From NCBI RefSeq assembly GCF_016428915.1, contig NZ_JAELTP010000044.1, positions 1 through 42,431 of the forward strand: a stretch of 42,431 nucleotides of DNA, read 5' to 3'. The notes below the pieces were generated by a model. The model did no database searches. It was given only the letters and a program-made list of their open reading frames with translations, and was not told the origin of the DNA. Source of the DNA: Pandoraea sp. ASV26 (GTDB lineage: Bacteria; Pseudomonadota; Gammaproteobacteria; Burkholderiales; Burkholderiaceae). This document shows, piece by piece, positions 1 to 7,531 of this stretch. How positions within the stretch are numbered: the stretch's first letter is position 1; every line of letters starts with the position of its first letter. The translations under genes and the position numbers were made by a program.

Positions 1-1
1 T

Positions 2-556
2 GTGCGACACCTTCAGGATGAAGGCCAGTTCGGCAACGCCCTGATCTACTCGACGTTCAACTACGACAAGGGTCGCATCTACGGCGTGGAGGGCACGCTC
101 AACTATCGTCAGGGCAACGTGGGGGCCTACGTGAACGTGGCGGTCTCGCGCGCGATGGGCCAGGGGATCGAGACGGGCCAATTCAACTTCGATGCCGACG
201 AGTTGGCGTACATCAGCAACCATTGGGTCCATCTGGATCACGACCAGCAGATCACGGCGTCGGCCGGTGTGTCGTATCAGTGGGGACAGACGCTGCTCAG
301 CGCAGACGCCCTGTTCGGCTCCGGGCTGCGCAGCGGCTTCGCCAACAGCGACCACCTGCCGGCGTACTACCAGATCAACCTCGGCGTGGGCCAGAAAGTC
401 AACGTGCCGGGCCTTGGCCGCTTCGACGCCAAGCTCTCCGTGATCAACCTGTTCGATCGCGTCTATGAGTTGCGCGACGGCACCGGCATAGGTGTGGGCG
501 CACCGCAGTTCGGCCCGCGTCGCACGTTCTATCTCGCGATGTCCAAGCCTTTCTAA
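2..556 (+). CDS. TonB-dependent outer-membrane receptor, C-terminal part (5' end outside window)
   Basis: The last 184 residues of a gene entering from the left; the true start is not in the window. The fragment is an outer-membrane beta barrel: alternating polar/hydrophobic strands, a loop with YYQINLGVGQKV, the typical receptor ending INLFDRVYELRDGTGIGVG, and a final strand FYLAMSKPF that ends in the C-terminal Phe used by the BAM machinery. Receptors of this family take up siderophores, cobalamin or other large ligands using TonB energy. The plug domain, TonB box and signal peptide lie upstream, so the substrate cannot be read. A strong hairpin follows the stop. I am confident of the family and not of the ligand. 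Confidence 0.85.
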   Translation: MRHLQDEGQFGNALIYSTFNYDKGRIYGVEGTLNYRQGNVGAYVNVAVSRAMGQGIETGQFNFDADELAYISNHWVHLDHDQQITASAGVSYQWGQTLLSADALFGSGLRSGFANSDHLPAYYQINLGVGQKVNVPGLGRFDAKLSVINLFDRVYELRDGTGIGVGAPQFGPRRTFYLAMSKPF

Positions 557-573
557 CCTCTCTAACGTGAAAC

Positions 574-604
574 GCGCCGCCGCCCGGCAACGGGGTGGTG
601 GCGC
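574..604 (+). terminator. Hairpin after the TonB receptor gene
   Basis: A 12-bp stem (574-585 with 593-604, including two G-T pairs) around a 7-base loop starts 18 bases after the receptor stop codon. No T-run follows, so it may be a weak or Rho-assisted terminator. The rest of the 557-733 gap shows no further gene. Confidence 0.55.
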
Positions 605-733
605 ATTCAACCGCGCCTCGTAAGAGAGACTTGCGCAAGACGAGGCTTCCAACGCCGCAGTGCCGGGACTAGACTCGCCTCATCATCCGCACGCAGATCG
701 CTTGCGAATGCATCGCGTCATGCAGAGGTTTTT

Positions 734-2035
734 GTGAAGCCCCACCCCGATTCCGATCCGTCCGCTCAGCTCAACACGCCGACCGCCAGCGTCACCAGCT
801 ACGCCGACCGTAACGCGCTTTACTGGCGTCGCAATCTGGCGATCTGCGTCTTCGGCTCATTCACCACGCTGGTGAGCCTGAGCATGTTGTTGCCGTTCCT
901 GCCGCTTTATGTCCATCAACTGGGCGTCGAATCGGAATCCGCCGTGATTCAGTGGTCCGGAGTCGCCTTTAGCGCGACGTTTCTCGGCACCGCCGTGACC
1001 GCGCCGCTTTGGGGGCATCTCGCCGACCGGTTTGGCCGCAAGCCGATGCTCATCCGCGCGGCGCTCGGCATGGCCATCGTGATGTCGCTCATCGGCGTCG
1101 CGCACAACGTGTACCAACTCGTGGCGCTGCGACTGATCGCGGGCCTGATCGGCGGTTACGCCTCGGCATCCACGGTGATGGTCGGCACACAGGCACCGCG
1201 CGACCGGGCAGGCTGGGCATTGGGCATTCTGTCGACGGGCGCGCTGGCGGGCAATCTGATCGGGCCGCTGGTCGGCGGTCTGCTGCCGCCGTTGCTGGGG
1301 ATTCGTGGCACGTTCTTCGCCGGTGGCGGGATGATTGCGATCACCGCGCTCCTGACCCTCTTCGGTGTGCGCGAAGACTTCGATCCGGCGCGCGACACGA
1401 AGCCGCGCACGGCATCGACGGTGACGACGGTGACATCAGGCGGGCATCGCACCCACACGGGCATCGTCGCGGCCATTCTCGTGACGGCGATGATGGTGCT
1501 GCTCGCGAACATGTCCATCGAGCCGATCATCACCGTCTATATCGGGCAGTTGGGTGTGGACAGCGCGCATCTCACGCGCGTGGCCGGCGTCGTGATGGCC
1601 AGTTCGGCGCTCGGCAGCATACTCACCGCCGCGCGGCTGGGGGCACTGGCCGACCGCATCGGAAGCTGGCGCGTCATCGTTGGCTGCCTGATCGCGACGG
1701 CACTCGTCATGGTGCCGCAGGCGTTCGTCACCTCATGGTGGCAGTTGGCCCTACTGCGTGTGCTCATGGGCATGACGCTGGCGGGCCTGCTGCCAGCCAT
1801 CGGCAAGCTCGCCCGTCATGCGGTCGACGAACGCAGCACCGGCAAGATGCTCGGCTATCTGCAATCGGCGCAGTTCAGCGGCCAGGTGATCGGCCCCGTC
1901 ATCGGCGGGCAAATCGCGGTGATGTTCGGCTTGCCGTCGGTGTTCTTCATGACGGCTGCGCTGCTGGTCGCCTGTAGCCTGCTGGCGAATCGCGCCCGGA
2001 CTGCCAGCGCCAGACAGGCGCCTCAACCCGCCTGA
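734..2035 (+). CDS. MFS transporter, drug-exporter-like (12 TM type)
   Basis: A 433-residue inner-membrane transporter of the major facilitator superfamily. The cytoplasmic loop 2-3 carries motif A as GHLADRFGRKPM near residues 95-107, and the second half repeats it in degenerate form as GALADRIGSW, as expected for two six-helix halves. The N-terminal half also has the proline/glycine-rich GPLVGG motif typical of drug:H+ antiporters of the TetA/multidrug type, so export of a toxic compound or metabolite is likely. The GTG start at 734 has AGAGG five bases upstream. The stop overlaps the end of the convergent LysR gene by 13 bases. The substrate cannot be told from sequence. Confidence 0.85.
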   Translation: MKPHPDSDPSAQLNTPTASVTSYADRNALYWRRNLAICVFGSFTTLVSLSMLLPFLPLYVHQLGVESESAVIQWSGVAFSATFLGTAVTAPLWGHLADRFGRKPMLIRAALGMAIVMSLIGVAHNVYQLVALRLIAGLIGGYASASTVMVGTQAPRDRAGWALGILSTGALAGNLIGPLVGGLLPPLLGIRGTFFAGGGMIAITALLTLFGVREDFDPARDTKPRTASTVTTVTSGGHRTHTGIVAAILVTAMMVLLANMSIEPIITVYIGQLGVDSAHLTRVAGVVMASSALGSILTAARLGALADRIGSWRVIVGCLIATALVMVPQAFVTSWWQLALLRVLMGMTLAGLLPAIGKLARHAVDERSTGKMLGYLQSAQFSGQVIGPVIGGQIAVMFGLPSVFFMTAALLVACSLLANRARTASARQAPQPA

Positions 2036-2979
2036 GGACGCTTGCGGCGCGCGGATGTCGATGCGCCGAGCGCGTCCTCCAGAAAGGCCATCAGTGCCTG
2101 CAACCGCGCCGTGCGCCCGCGCCTTGTCGGCACGAGCAACGTGACCGGGGCACTGTCGAATTCCCAGTCCGCCAGCACCCGCACCAGCTTGCCGCCCGCC
2201 ACGGCGTCGCGGGTATCCCACTCCGAACGCAACACCAGACCCAGCCCCTGCTCGGCCCATTCACGCGCCACACTGCCGTCATTGCTCGTGTAAGCGGGTA
2301 CGACACGCACACTGTCCCGCGTCGACGAACGCCGGGCAGCCGCCGCAGACGACGACTTCGCGCGCCGCCGGAATCGCCACAACGTCACGTCCTCATCGTT
2401 CTCGCGAATGCAGATGCAGCGATGGCGCAGCAAGTCGTCCGGCGCCGCCGGGGTGCCGTGCTGCTGCAAATACGCGGGGCTGGCGCACAACCAACGGTCG
2501 TTGGACGCGAGCGGGCGCGCGATCCACGACGAATCCCTGACCGCCCCCACATGAATGACGGCATCGGCATCGTGCTTGTCGGGCCAGGGTGTCTCGCGCA
2601 AATCCAGTTGCAGATGCAGCGCGGGATGCAGCTGTGCAAAGCGCGCCAACGCCGGGGCCACGTGATGACGCCCATAGCCGAACGGCGCCGCAATACGCAG
2701 CGTGCCACTCAGGCGCTTGTCTTCACGACGGAACGATTCGGGCAGCGCATCGAGTTGCGCGAGGATCGCCGCCCCCTCACGCGCCAGACGCTCGCCTTCG
2801 GCGCTCAGGCTCAACTGGCGCGACGTACGCGTGGCCAGCGCCAGCCCCAGCGTGGTTTCCAGCTTGCGCAGCCGGGCGGACAGCGCGGGCGGCGTCACAT
2901 TGAGCATGCGGGCCGCGGCACTGAGCGACGCCGATTGCGCGAGCGCCTCGATCAGACGCAGGTCCTCGATCTGGATCAT
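2023..2979 (-). CDS. LysR-family transcriptional regulator
   Basis: A 318-residue LysR-type regulator. The N-terminal winged helix-turn-helix is plain (QSASLSAAARMLNVTPPALS, about residues 17-36), followed by a coiled linker and a C-terminal effector-binding domain (LRIAAPFGYGRHHVAPAL onward). I start it at ATG 2979 (MIQIEDLRLIEAL); the frame stays open 15 codons upstream but that part does not look like protein. It is divergent from the HAD/DSD1/SsuD-like group and convergent with the MFS gene. By the usual LysR arrangement the divergent catabolic genes are the likely targets. A T-N11-A dyad lies exactly at its start codon, suggesting autoregulation. Confidence 0.88.
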   Translation of the reverse strand: MIQIEDLRLIEALAQSASLSAAARMLNVTPPALSARLRKLETTLGLALATRTSRQLSLSAEGERLAREGAAILAQLDALPESFRREDKRLSGTLRIAAPFGYGRHHVAPALARFAQLHPALHLQLDLRETPWPDKHDADAVIHVGAVRDSSWIARPLASNDRWLCASPAYLQQHGTPAAPDDLLRHRCICIRENDEDVTLWRFRRRAKSSSAAAARRSSTRDSVRVVPAYTSNDGSVAREWAEQGLGLVLRSEWDTRDAVAGGKLVRVLADWEFDSAPVTLLVPTRRGRTARLQALMAFLEDALGASTSARRKRPQAG

Positions 2980-2994
2980 TAATCTGAGCTTAAT
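2978..2994. promoter_or_regulatory. LysR-type T-N11-A dyad at the divergent promoter
   Basis: ATTAA at 2978-2982 and TTAAT at 2990-2994 form a perfect inverted repeat with a 7-base spacer, which contains a T-N11-A core typical of LysR recognition sites. It overlaps the LysR start codon and lies in an AT-rich island between the divergent LysR and HAD genes. Assignment as the operator is inference. Confidence 0.45.
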
Positions 2995-3125
2995 GTTTGA
3001 TGTTGCGTCATTTAACCACGACACCCCCTATCCTTCCTACACTGCCGCTTGTGAATCTCATGAAGACGGCCCCGATGCCGTCCTGCCATCTCACCATCTC
3101 GCCAACCCCCAACGACAGAGGCCTC

Positions 3126-3791
3126 ATGTCCGACGCCCCCATCACGCACGACGCCGCCTGGCCCCGCGCCGTGCTCTTCGACCTGCTCACCGCACTGCTC
3201 GACTCCTGGACCGTGTGGAACCGCGCCGCCGGTAGCGAGACTGCCGGGCGTACCTGGCGGGCCGAGTACCTGCGACGCACCTACGGTTGCGGCGCTTACG
3301 TGAGCTACGAACAACTGGTGCGCGAGGCTGCGGCCCATGTCGGGTTACCGTCGTCGGCCCCGCAGGCGCTTGAAGCCGAATGGTTGACGCTGCCCGCTTG
3401 GGATGGCGCACGCGAACTGCTCGCCGCATTGCGTCCGCACTGCAAGCTGGCCGTCGTCACCAACTGTTCGAAGACGCTCGGGCATCAGGCTGCGGCCCTG
3501 CTCGGCGTCGACTGGGACGTCGTGGTGACGTCCGAGGAAGCCGGGTTCTACAAGCCCGATCCGCGCCCGTACCGTCTGGCGCTCGACCGGTTGGGTGTCG
3601 ATGCGAGCGACGCGGCGTTTGTCGCCGGCTCGGGCTACGACCTCTTCGGCACGTCGGCCGTCGGGATGCGCACGTTCTGGCACAACCGCGTCGGCCTGTC
3701 GCGACCGGAGGGCGCCCCCGCGCCCGACAAGGAAGCCCCCACGCTTGAGCCCGCACTCGCCTGGCTGCGCGACTTTCACAAGACGACCTGA
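3126..3791 (+). CDS. Haloacid dehalogenase type II-like HAD hydrolase
   Basis: A 221-residue HAD-superfamily protein closest to type II haloacid dehalogenases. Motif I is AVLFDLLTALLDSW with the nucleophilic Asp after LF; motif II is VVTNCSK; the conserved Lys is in EEAGFYKPDP; motif IV reads VAGSGYDLFG, followed by MRTFWHNR, as in dehalogenases. Such enzymes replace halogen on 2-haloacids by hydroxyl, but many relatives are phosphatases, so the substrate is open. The ATG at 3126 has AGAGG four bases upstream; the frame is open further upstream but is not protein-like. It is first in a rightward run, 11 bases before the DSD1-like gene, so the two are almost surely cotranscribed. Confidence 0.8.
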   Translation: MSDAPITHDAAWPRAVLFDLLTALLDSWTVWNRAAGSETAGRTWRAEYLRRTYGCGAYVSYEQLVREAAAHVGLPSSAPQALEAEWLTLPAWDGARELLAALRPHCKLAVVTNCSKTLGHQAAALLGVDWDVVVTSEEAGFYKPDPRPYRLALDRLGVDASDAAFVAGSGYDLFGTSAVGMRTFWHNRVGLSRPEGAPAPDKEAPTLEPALAWLRDFHKTT

Positions 3792-3802
3792 GCCCTGACA
3801 CC

Positions 3803-4960
3803 ATGACTTCCCTAAAGAACGTTCCGCTCGCCGCGTTGCTGACGCTTGAGACGCCAGCCGCCGTCATCGACGTGCCGCGCATGCAGCACAACATCCACCG
3901 CATGCAATCGCGCATGGATGCGCTGGGCGTGCGCTTCCGTCCCCACGTCAAGACCAGTAAATGCGTGGAAGTCGCCCGTGCACAGATCGAGGCCGGGGCC
4001 ACGGGCATTACCGTCTCGACGCTCAAGGAAGCGGCGCGCTTCTTCGATGACGGCGTGACGGACATTCTGTACGCCGTGGGCATGGTGGCGAGCAAACTCC
4101 CCGCCGCGCTCGCCTTGCGACGTCGCGGTTGCGCGTTGAAGATCGTCACCGACAGCGTGGCGTCCGCGCAGGCCATCGTGGCCTTCGGTGCGGAGTTCGG
4201 CGAGACGTTCGACGTGTGGATCGAGATCGACACCGACGGGCACCGCTCCGGCATCCGTCCGGATGAAGACGCGCTGCTCGACGTGGCACGCGTGCTCCAC
4301 GATGGCGGGGCAGCGCTGGGCGGTGTCATGACGCACGCGGGTTCCAGCTATGACTTCGACACGCCCGAAGCGCTCGCCGCCATTGCAGAACAGGAACGCG
4401 CCGGGTGCGTGCGCGCCGCCACGCGTTTGCGCGATGCCGGCCTGCCGTGCCCGGTGGTCAGCGTCGGCTCGACCCCGACGGCACTCGCGGCCGCGCATCT
4501 CGAAGGGGTCACCGAAGTGCGGGCGGGCGTGTATGTGTTCTTCGATCTCGTCATGCACAACGTGGGCGTGTGCACGACCGACGAACTGGCGCTGAGCGTG
4601 CTCACCACCGTGATCGGCCATCAGGCGGACAAGGGCTGGGCGATCGTCGATGCCGGCTGGATGGCGATGAGCCGCGACCGGGGCACGCAAAAACAGAAAC
4701 ACGATTTCGGCTATGGGCAGGTGTGCCGCGTCGACGGCAGCGTCGTGCCGGGCTACACGCTGAGCGGCGCCAATCAGGAGCACGGCATTCTGTCGCGCAA
4801 TGGCGAGCCGGATCCCGACATCGTCGCGCGATTCCCCATCGGCACCCTGCTGCGCATCATGCCGAACCACGCGTGTGCGACGGGCGCGCAGTTCCCCGAA
4901 TATTACGCGATCGATCCGGATCGCGACCCGGCGGTCTGGCCGCGACTGCACGGCTGGTAA
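3803..4960 (+). CDS. DSD1-family PLP enzyme (D-threonine aldolase / D-serine dehydratase-like)
   Basis: A 385-residue fold-type III PLP enzyme: alanine-racemase N-terminal barrel followed by a D-serine-dehydratase-like domain. The PLP lysine is K50 in RPHVKTSK. The C-terminal PNHACAT carries the His/Cys pair (H356, C358) that binds the metal in D-threonine aldolase and eukaryotic-type D-serine dehydratase. Expected chemistry is metal- and PLP-dependent cleavage or deamination of a D-3-hydroxyamino acid in the cytoplasm. It follows the HAD gene by 11 bases, which suggests both act on one compound. Which D-amino acid is used cannot be read from sequence. Confidence 0.85.
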   Translation: MTSLKNVPLAALLTLETPAAVIDVPRMQHNIHRMQSRMDALGVRFRPHVKTSKCVEVARAQIEAGATGITVSTLKEAARFFDDGVTDILYAVGMVASKLPAALALRRRGCALKIVTDSVASAQAIVAFGAEFGETFDVWIEIDTDGHRSGIRPDEDALLDVARVLHDGGAALGGVMTHAGSSYDFDTPEALAAIAEQERAGCVRAATRLRDAGLPCPVVSVGSTPTALAAAHLEGVTEVRAGVYVFFDLVMHNVGVCTTDELALSVLTTVIGHQADKGWAIVDAGWMAMSRDRGTQKQKHDFGYGQVCRVDGSVVPGYTLSGANQEHGILSRNGEPDPDIVARFPIGTLLRIMPNHACATGAQFPEYYAIDPDRDPAVWPRLHGW

Positions 4961-5023
4961 TTCGCGAGATCGCGAGATCGCGAGAACCGGCGCGCTCATC
5001 TCGGCGCGCATCATCGCGGATGC

Positions 5024-5044
5024 TTATGCCGCGCTGCGGCATAA
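5024..5044 (+). terminator. Perfect 9-bp hairpin in the gap before the SsuD-like gene
   Basis: TTATGCCGC and GCGGCATAA pair perfectly around a 3-base loop. It lies in the 280-base gene-free gap 4961-5240, which also contains a short tandem repeat of GCGAGATC at about 4963-4985. There is no T-run. It could terminate the HAD-DSD1 transcript or be an operator; otherwise I see nothing in the gap. Confidence 0.45.
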
Positions 5045-5240
5045 CGATTCCCGATTTGCTTCGTTCACGACGGGCCATGCGCCCGCTACGCTGTGACGAC
5101 GTTGCCCATCGCGGCACGCACCGCTCGCCCACTCGCCCGCTCTCCTGCTGTGCCAACGCTTCACGCCGGATCGCCACGCGATGGCGCCGGCCGGTGTGAC
5201 GCGCGACGCATTCACCATTCGCCAGCACTGGAGCGCATTC

Positions 5241-6320
5241 ATGAGCGTAGAAATTATCGGGATGATTACGGCAGCGCCGGGGTCCGAGGTCGATCAGCCC
5301 TCAGGCGCGGCAATCGATCCGACCTTCATCACCCGCATGGCACAGGCCCATGAGACGGCCGGTTTCGATCGCGCGCTGATCGGCTATTTCTCGAACGGCC
5401 CCGAAGGCAGCCTCGTCAGCAGTCATGTTGCGGCGGCAACGCAGCGCCTGGGCATTCTGCTCGCCTACCGTCCGGGCGTGATCGCCGCCCCGCTCGCCGC
5501 GCGTCAACTCGCCACGCTCGATCAATTCTCGCGCGGACGGCTCGCGCTCAACGTCGTCTCGGGCGGCAACGACGCCGACCTGCGCCGCGACGGCGATTTC
5601 CTCGGGCACGACGCGCGTTACGCCCGTACCAACGAATATCTCGACGCGCTCAAGCGCATCTGGACGGCCGATGCCCCGGTCGACTTCGAGGGCGAGCACT
5701 ATCGCTTCGAGCAAGCGTCGCCCGCCGTGCAGACGTGGCAGAAGCCGCATATCCCGATCTACTTCAGCGGCGCGTCCGACGCGGCTATCGACGTGGCGGC
5801 GCGTCACGCCGACACCTACATGCTGTGGGGCGAACCGCTCGATGCCGTCGAGTCGCTGATGACGCGCGTACGCGCCGCCGCACGACGCCACGGCCGCTCG
5901 CCGCGATTCTCGATCTCCTTCCGCCCGATCGTGGCCGACACCGAAGCCCAGGCATGGGAGCGTGCCGACGAGGTGCTGCGTCAGGTCAAGGCGACCCGTG
6001 CCAGCCTCGGGCTGCAAACGCAGGCGCCGGAGAATGCCGGCTCGCAGCGACTGCTGGCCGCGGCGCAACGCGGCGACGTGCTCGACGAACGCCTGTGGAT
6101 GGGCGTTGCCAAGGCCACCGGCGCGCGTTGGAATTCCACGGCGCTCGTTGGCACTCCCGAGCAAGTTGCACAAGCGCTGGGACGCTATTACCAGCTCGGC
6201 GTGGACACGTTCCTCATTCGCGGCTTCGATCCGCTGGGCGACACGATTCGCTATGGCGAAACGCTGATTCCAGCCGTGCGCAGGCATATCGCAGGATTGC
6301 GCACGGCCAAGGCGGCCTGA
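5241..6320 (+). CDS. LLM-class flavin-dependent monooxygenase, SsuD-like
   Basis: A 359-residue FMNH2-dependent monooxygenase of the bacterial luciferase superfamily, most like alkanesulfonate monooxygenase SsuD. SsuD-like stretches include ARQLATLDQFSRGRLALNVV, DGDFLGHDARYARTNEYLDA and PIYFSGASDAAIDVAARHAD followed by YMLWGEP. SsuD releases sulfite from alkanesulfonates with reduced flavin from a separate reductase; no reductase gene is nearby. The ATG at 5241 with GGAG seven bases upstream is preferred over an upstream in-frame start. It is followed by an SsuA/NMT1-like binding protein, which supports a role in sulfonate or related sulfur/carbon scavenging. Related family members oxidise other substrates, so sulfonate use is likely, not proven. 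Confidence 0.85.
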   Translation: MSVEIIGMITAAPGSEVDQPSGAAIDPTFITRMAQAHETAGFDRALIGYFSNGPEGSLVSSHVAAATQRLGILLAYRPGVIAAPLAARQLATLDQFSRGRLALNVVSGGNDADLRRDGDFLGHDARYARTNEYLDALKRIWTADAPVDFEGEHYRFEQASPAVQTWQKPHIPIYFSGASDAAIDVAARHADTYMLWGEPLDAVESLMTRVRAAARRHGRSPRFSISFRPIVADTEAQAWERADEVLRQVKATRASLGLQTQAPENAGSQRLLAAAQRGDVLDERLWMGVAKATGARWNSTALVGTPEQVAQALGRYYQLGVDTFLIRGFDPLGDTIRYGETLIPAVRRHIAGLRTAKAA

Positions 6321-6413
6321 AGCCAGCACAACGCCTCTGCTGCCCATCGTCGCTTCGTCTTTTCGTCTTTTCGTCCCATCGTCTTCTCAATCGCTTTTTT
6401 ATTCATAGGTGTC

Positions 6414-7427
6414 ATGATGTTGCTGCGCTGGATTCGTCGCGCCCGTTTTGCCATTCCGGCCCTTTCCCTGTCTGCCTTCACTGCGCTCGGCGTCATGCAC
6501 GCGGGGGCCGTGCATGCGCAAGGCGTCACGCTTCGCGTCGGGGATCAGAATTACTACAACGTACGCGCTTCCATGGAAGCGTCGGGCGCCCTCGAAGGGG
6601 CGACCTATCAGGTCGAGTGGAAGCACTTCCAGTCAGCCGCACCGGTCGCGGAGGGTCTTAACGCCGGCGCACTCGACCTCGGCTTCCTCGGCGACTCCGG
6701 CTTCCTGTTCCTCGCGGCGAAAGGTGCGCCGGTCAAGCTCATCGCCGTCTCGCGTCAGAACCCCGATACGATTGCGCTGCTCGTGCCGAAAGACTCTCAC
6801 GTGAAGTCGATTCAGGATCTCAAGGGCAAGAAGGTGGCGTACTGGCCCGGCGCCTGGAGTCAGCAACTGACGCTGCGCGCGCTGGAAAAGGCCGGTCTGC
6901 CGACGGACTACGTGCAGTTCGTCAAACTGATGCCGATCGATGCCGCGGTGGCATTGCCCAACGGCGCCATCGACGCCTTCCCGGTCTGGGAGCCGTACAT
7001 CTCGCAGCAGGTGGTGCACAACGGTGCGCGTCCGATCATCACCGCGCGTCATCTGATGCCCGGCCTGAGCAGTGTCGCGGCCTATGCGCCGTCGGTCACT
7101 GAGAAACGTGCGGCGATCGCCGACTTCCTCTTGCGTCTGCAAAAGGCACGGGCATGGGTCGAGAGCCACAAGGACGTCTATGCCGATCAGTGGGCGAAGA
7201 AAGCCGGGCTGGATCGCGAGGTGGCACGTCACTGGATCGGTCAGGCCGGCATGACCATCGAGGCTGTCGACAAGCAGGCCGTGGCCGACTATCAGGGCAC
7301 GAGCGACTTCCTGACGCAGACCGGCGCCCTGCCGAACCGCTTCGACGTGAGCTCGATCGTCGACACATCGTTCACGCAAGTGCTTGATGCGAAGCGTGCG
7401 GCGGCGCGTCAAAGCGCATCGCGTTAA
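6414..7427 (+). CDS. Periplasmic substrate-binding protein, SsuA/NMT1-like (orphan)
   Basis: A 337-residue ABC-transporter binding protein. The signal peptide has a basic start (MMLLRWIRRARF), a hydrophobic core and a cleavage site VHA-Q near residue 36. The mature part shows family features: EGLNAGALDLGFLGDSGFLF, DLKGKKVAYWPGAWSQQ and LPNGAIDAFPVWEPYISQQV. SsuA proteins bind aliphatic sulfonates in the periplasm. Two ATGs are adjacent (6414, 6417) with AGG just upstream; either is possible. It lies 93 bases after the SsuD-like gene, behind a T-rich stretch with two TCGTCTTT units. No permease or ATPase lies beside it, so it must use a transporter encoded elsewhere. Confidence 0.83.
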   Translation: MMLLRWIRRARFAIPALSLSAFTALGVMHAGAVHAQGVTLRVGDQNYYNVRASMEASGALEGATYQVEWKHFQSAAPVAEGLNAGALDLGFLGDSGFLFLAAKGAPVKLIAVSRQNPDTIALLVPKDSHVKSIQDLKGKKVAYWPGAWSQQLTLRALEKAGLPTDYVQFVKLMPIDAAVALPNGAIDAFPVWEPYISQQVVHNGARPIITARHLMPGLSSVAAYAPSVTEKRAAIADFLLRLQKARAWVESHKDVYADQWAKKAGLDREVARHWIGQAGMTIEAVDKQAVADYQGTSDFLTQTGALPNRFDVSSIVDTSFTQVLDAKRAAARQSASR

Positions 7428-7485
7428 CTTCGGTATCTCGTCGAGATCGACGCAATCGACAATGTCGAAGCTGTCGAAACAAGCA

Positions 7486-7523
7486 CCGGATGGGCGGCAC
7501 GCAACCCTGTGCCCCACATCCGG
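7486..7523. terminator. Hairpin between convergent binding-protein and aconitase genes
   Basis: CCGGATG (7486-7492) pairs with CATCCGG (7517-7523), and inside it GGCAC pairs with GTGCC. It sits in the 104-base gap between two convergent stop codons, the usual position of a bidirectional terminator. There is no strong T-run on either side. Confidence 0.5.
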
Positions 7524-7531
7524 CGCGCCCA

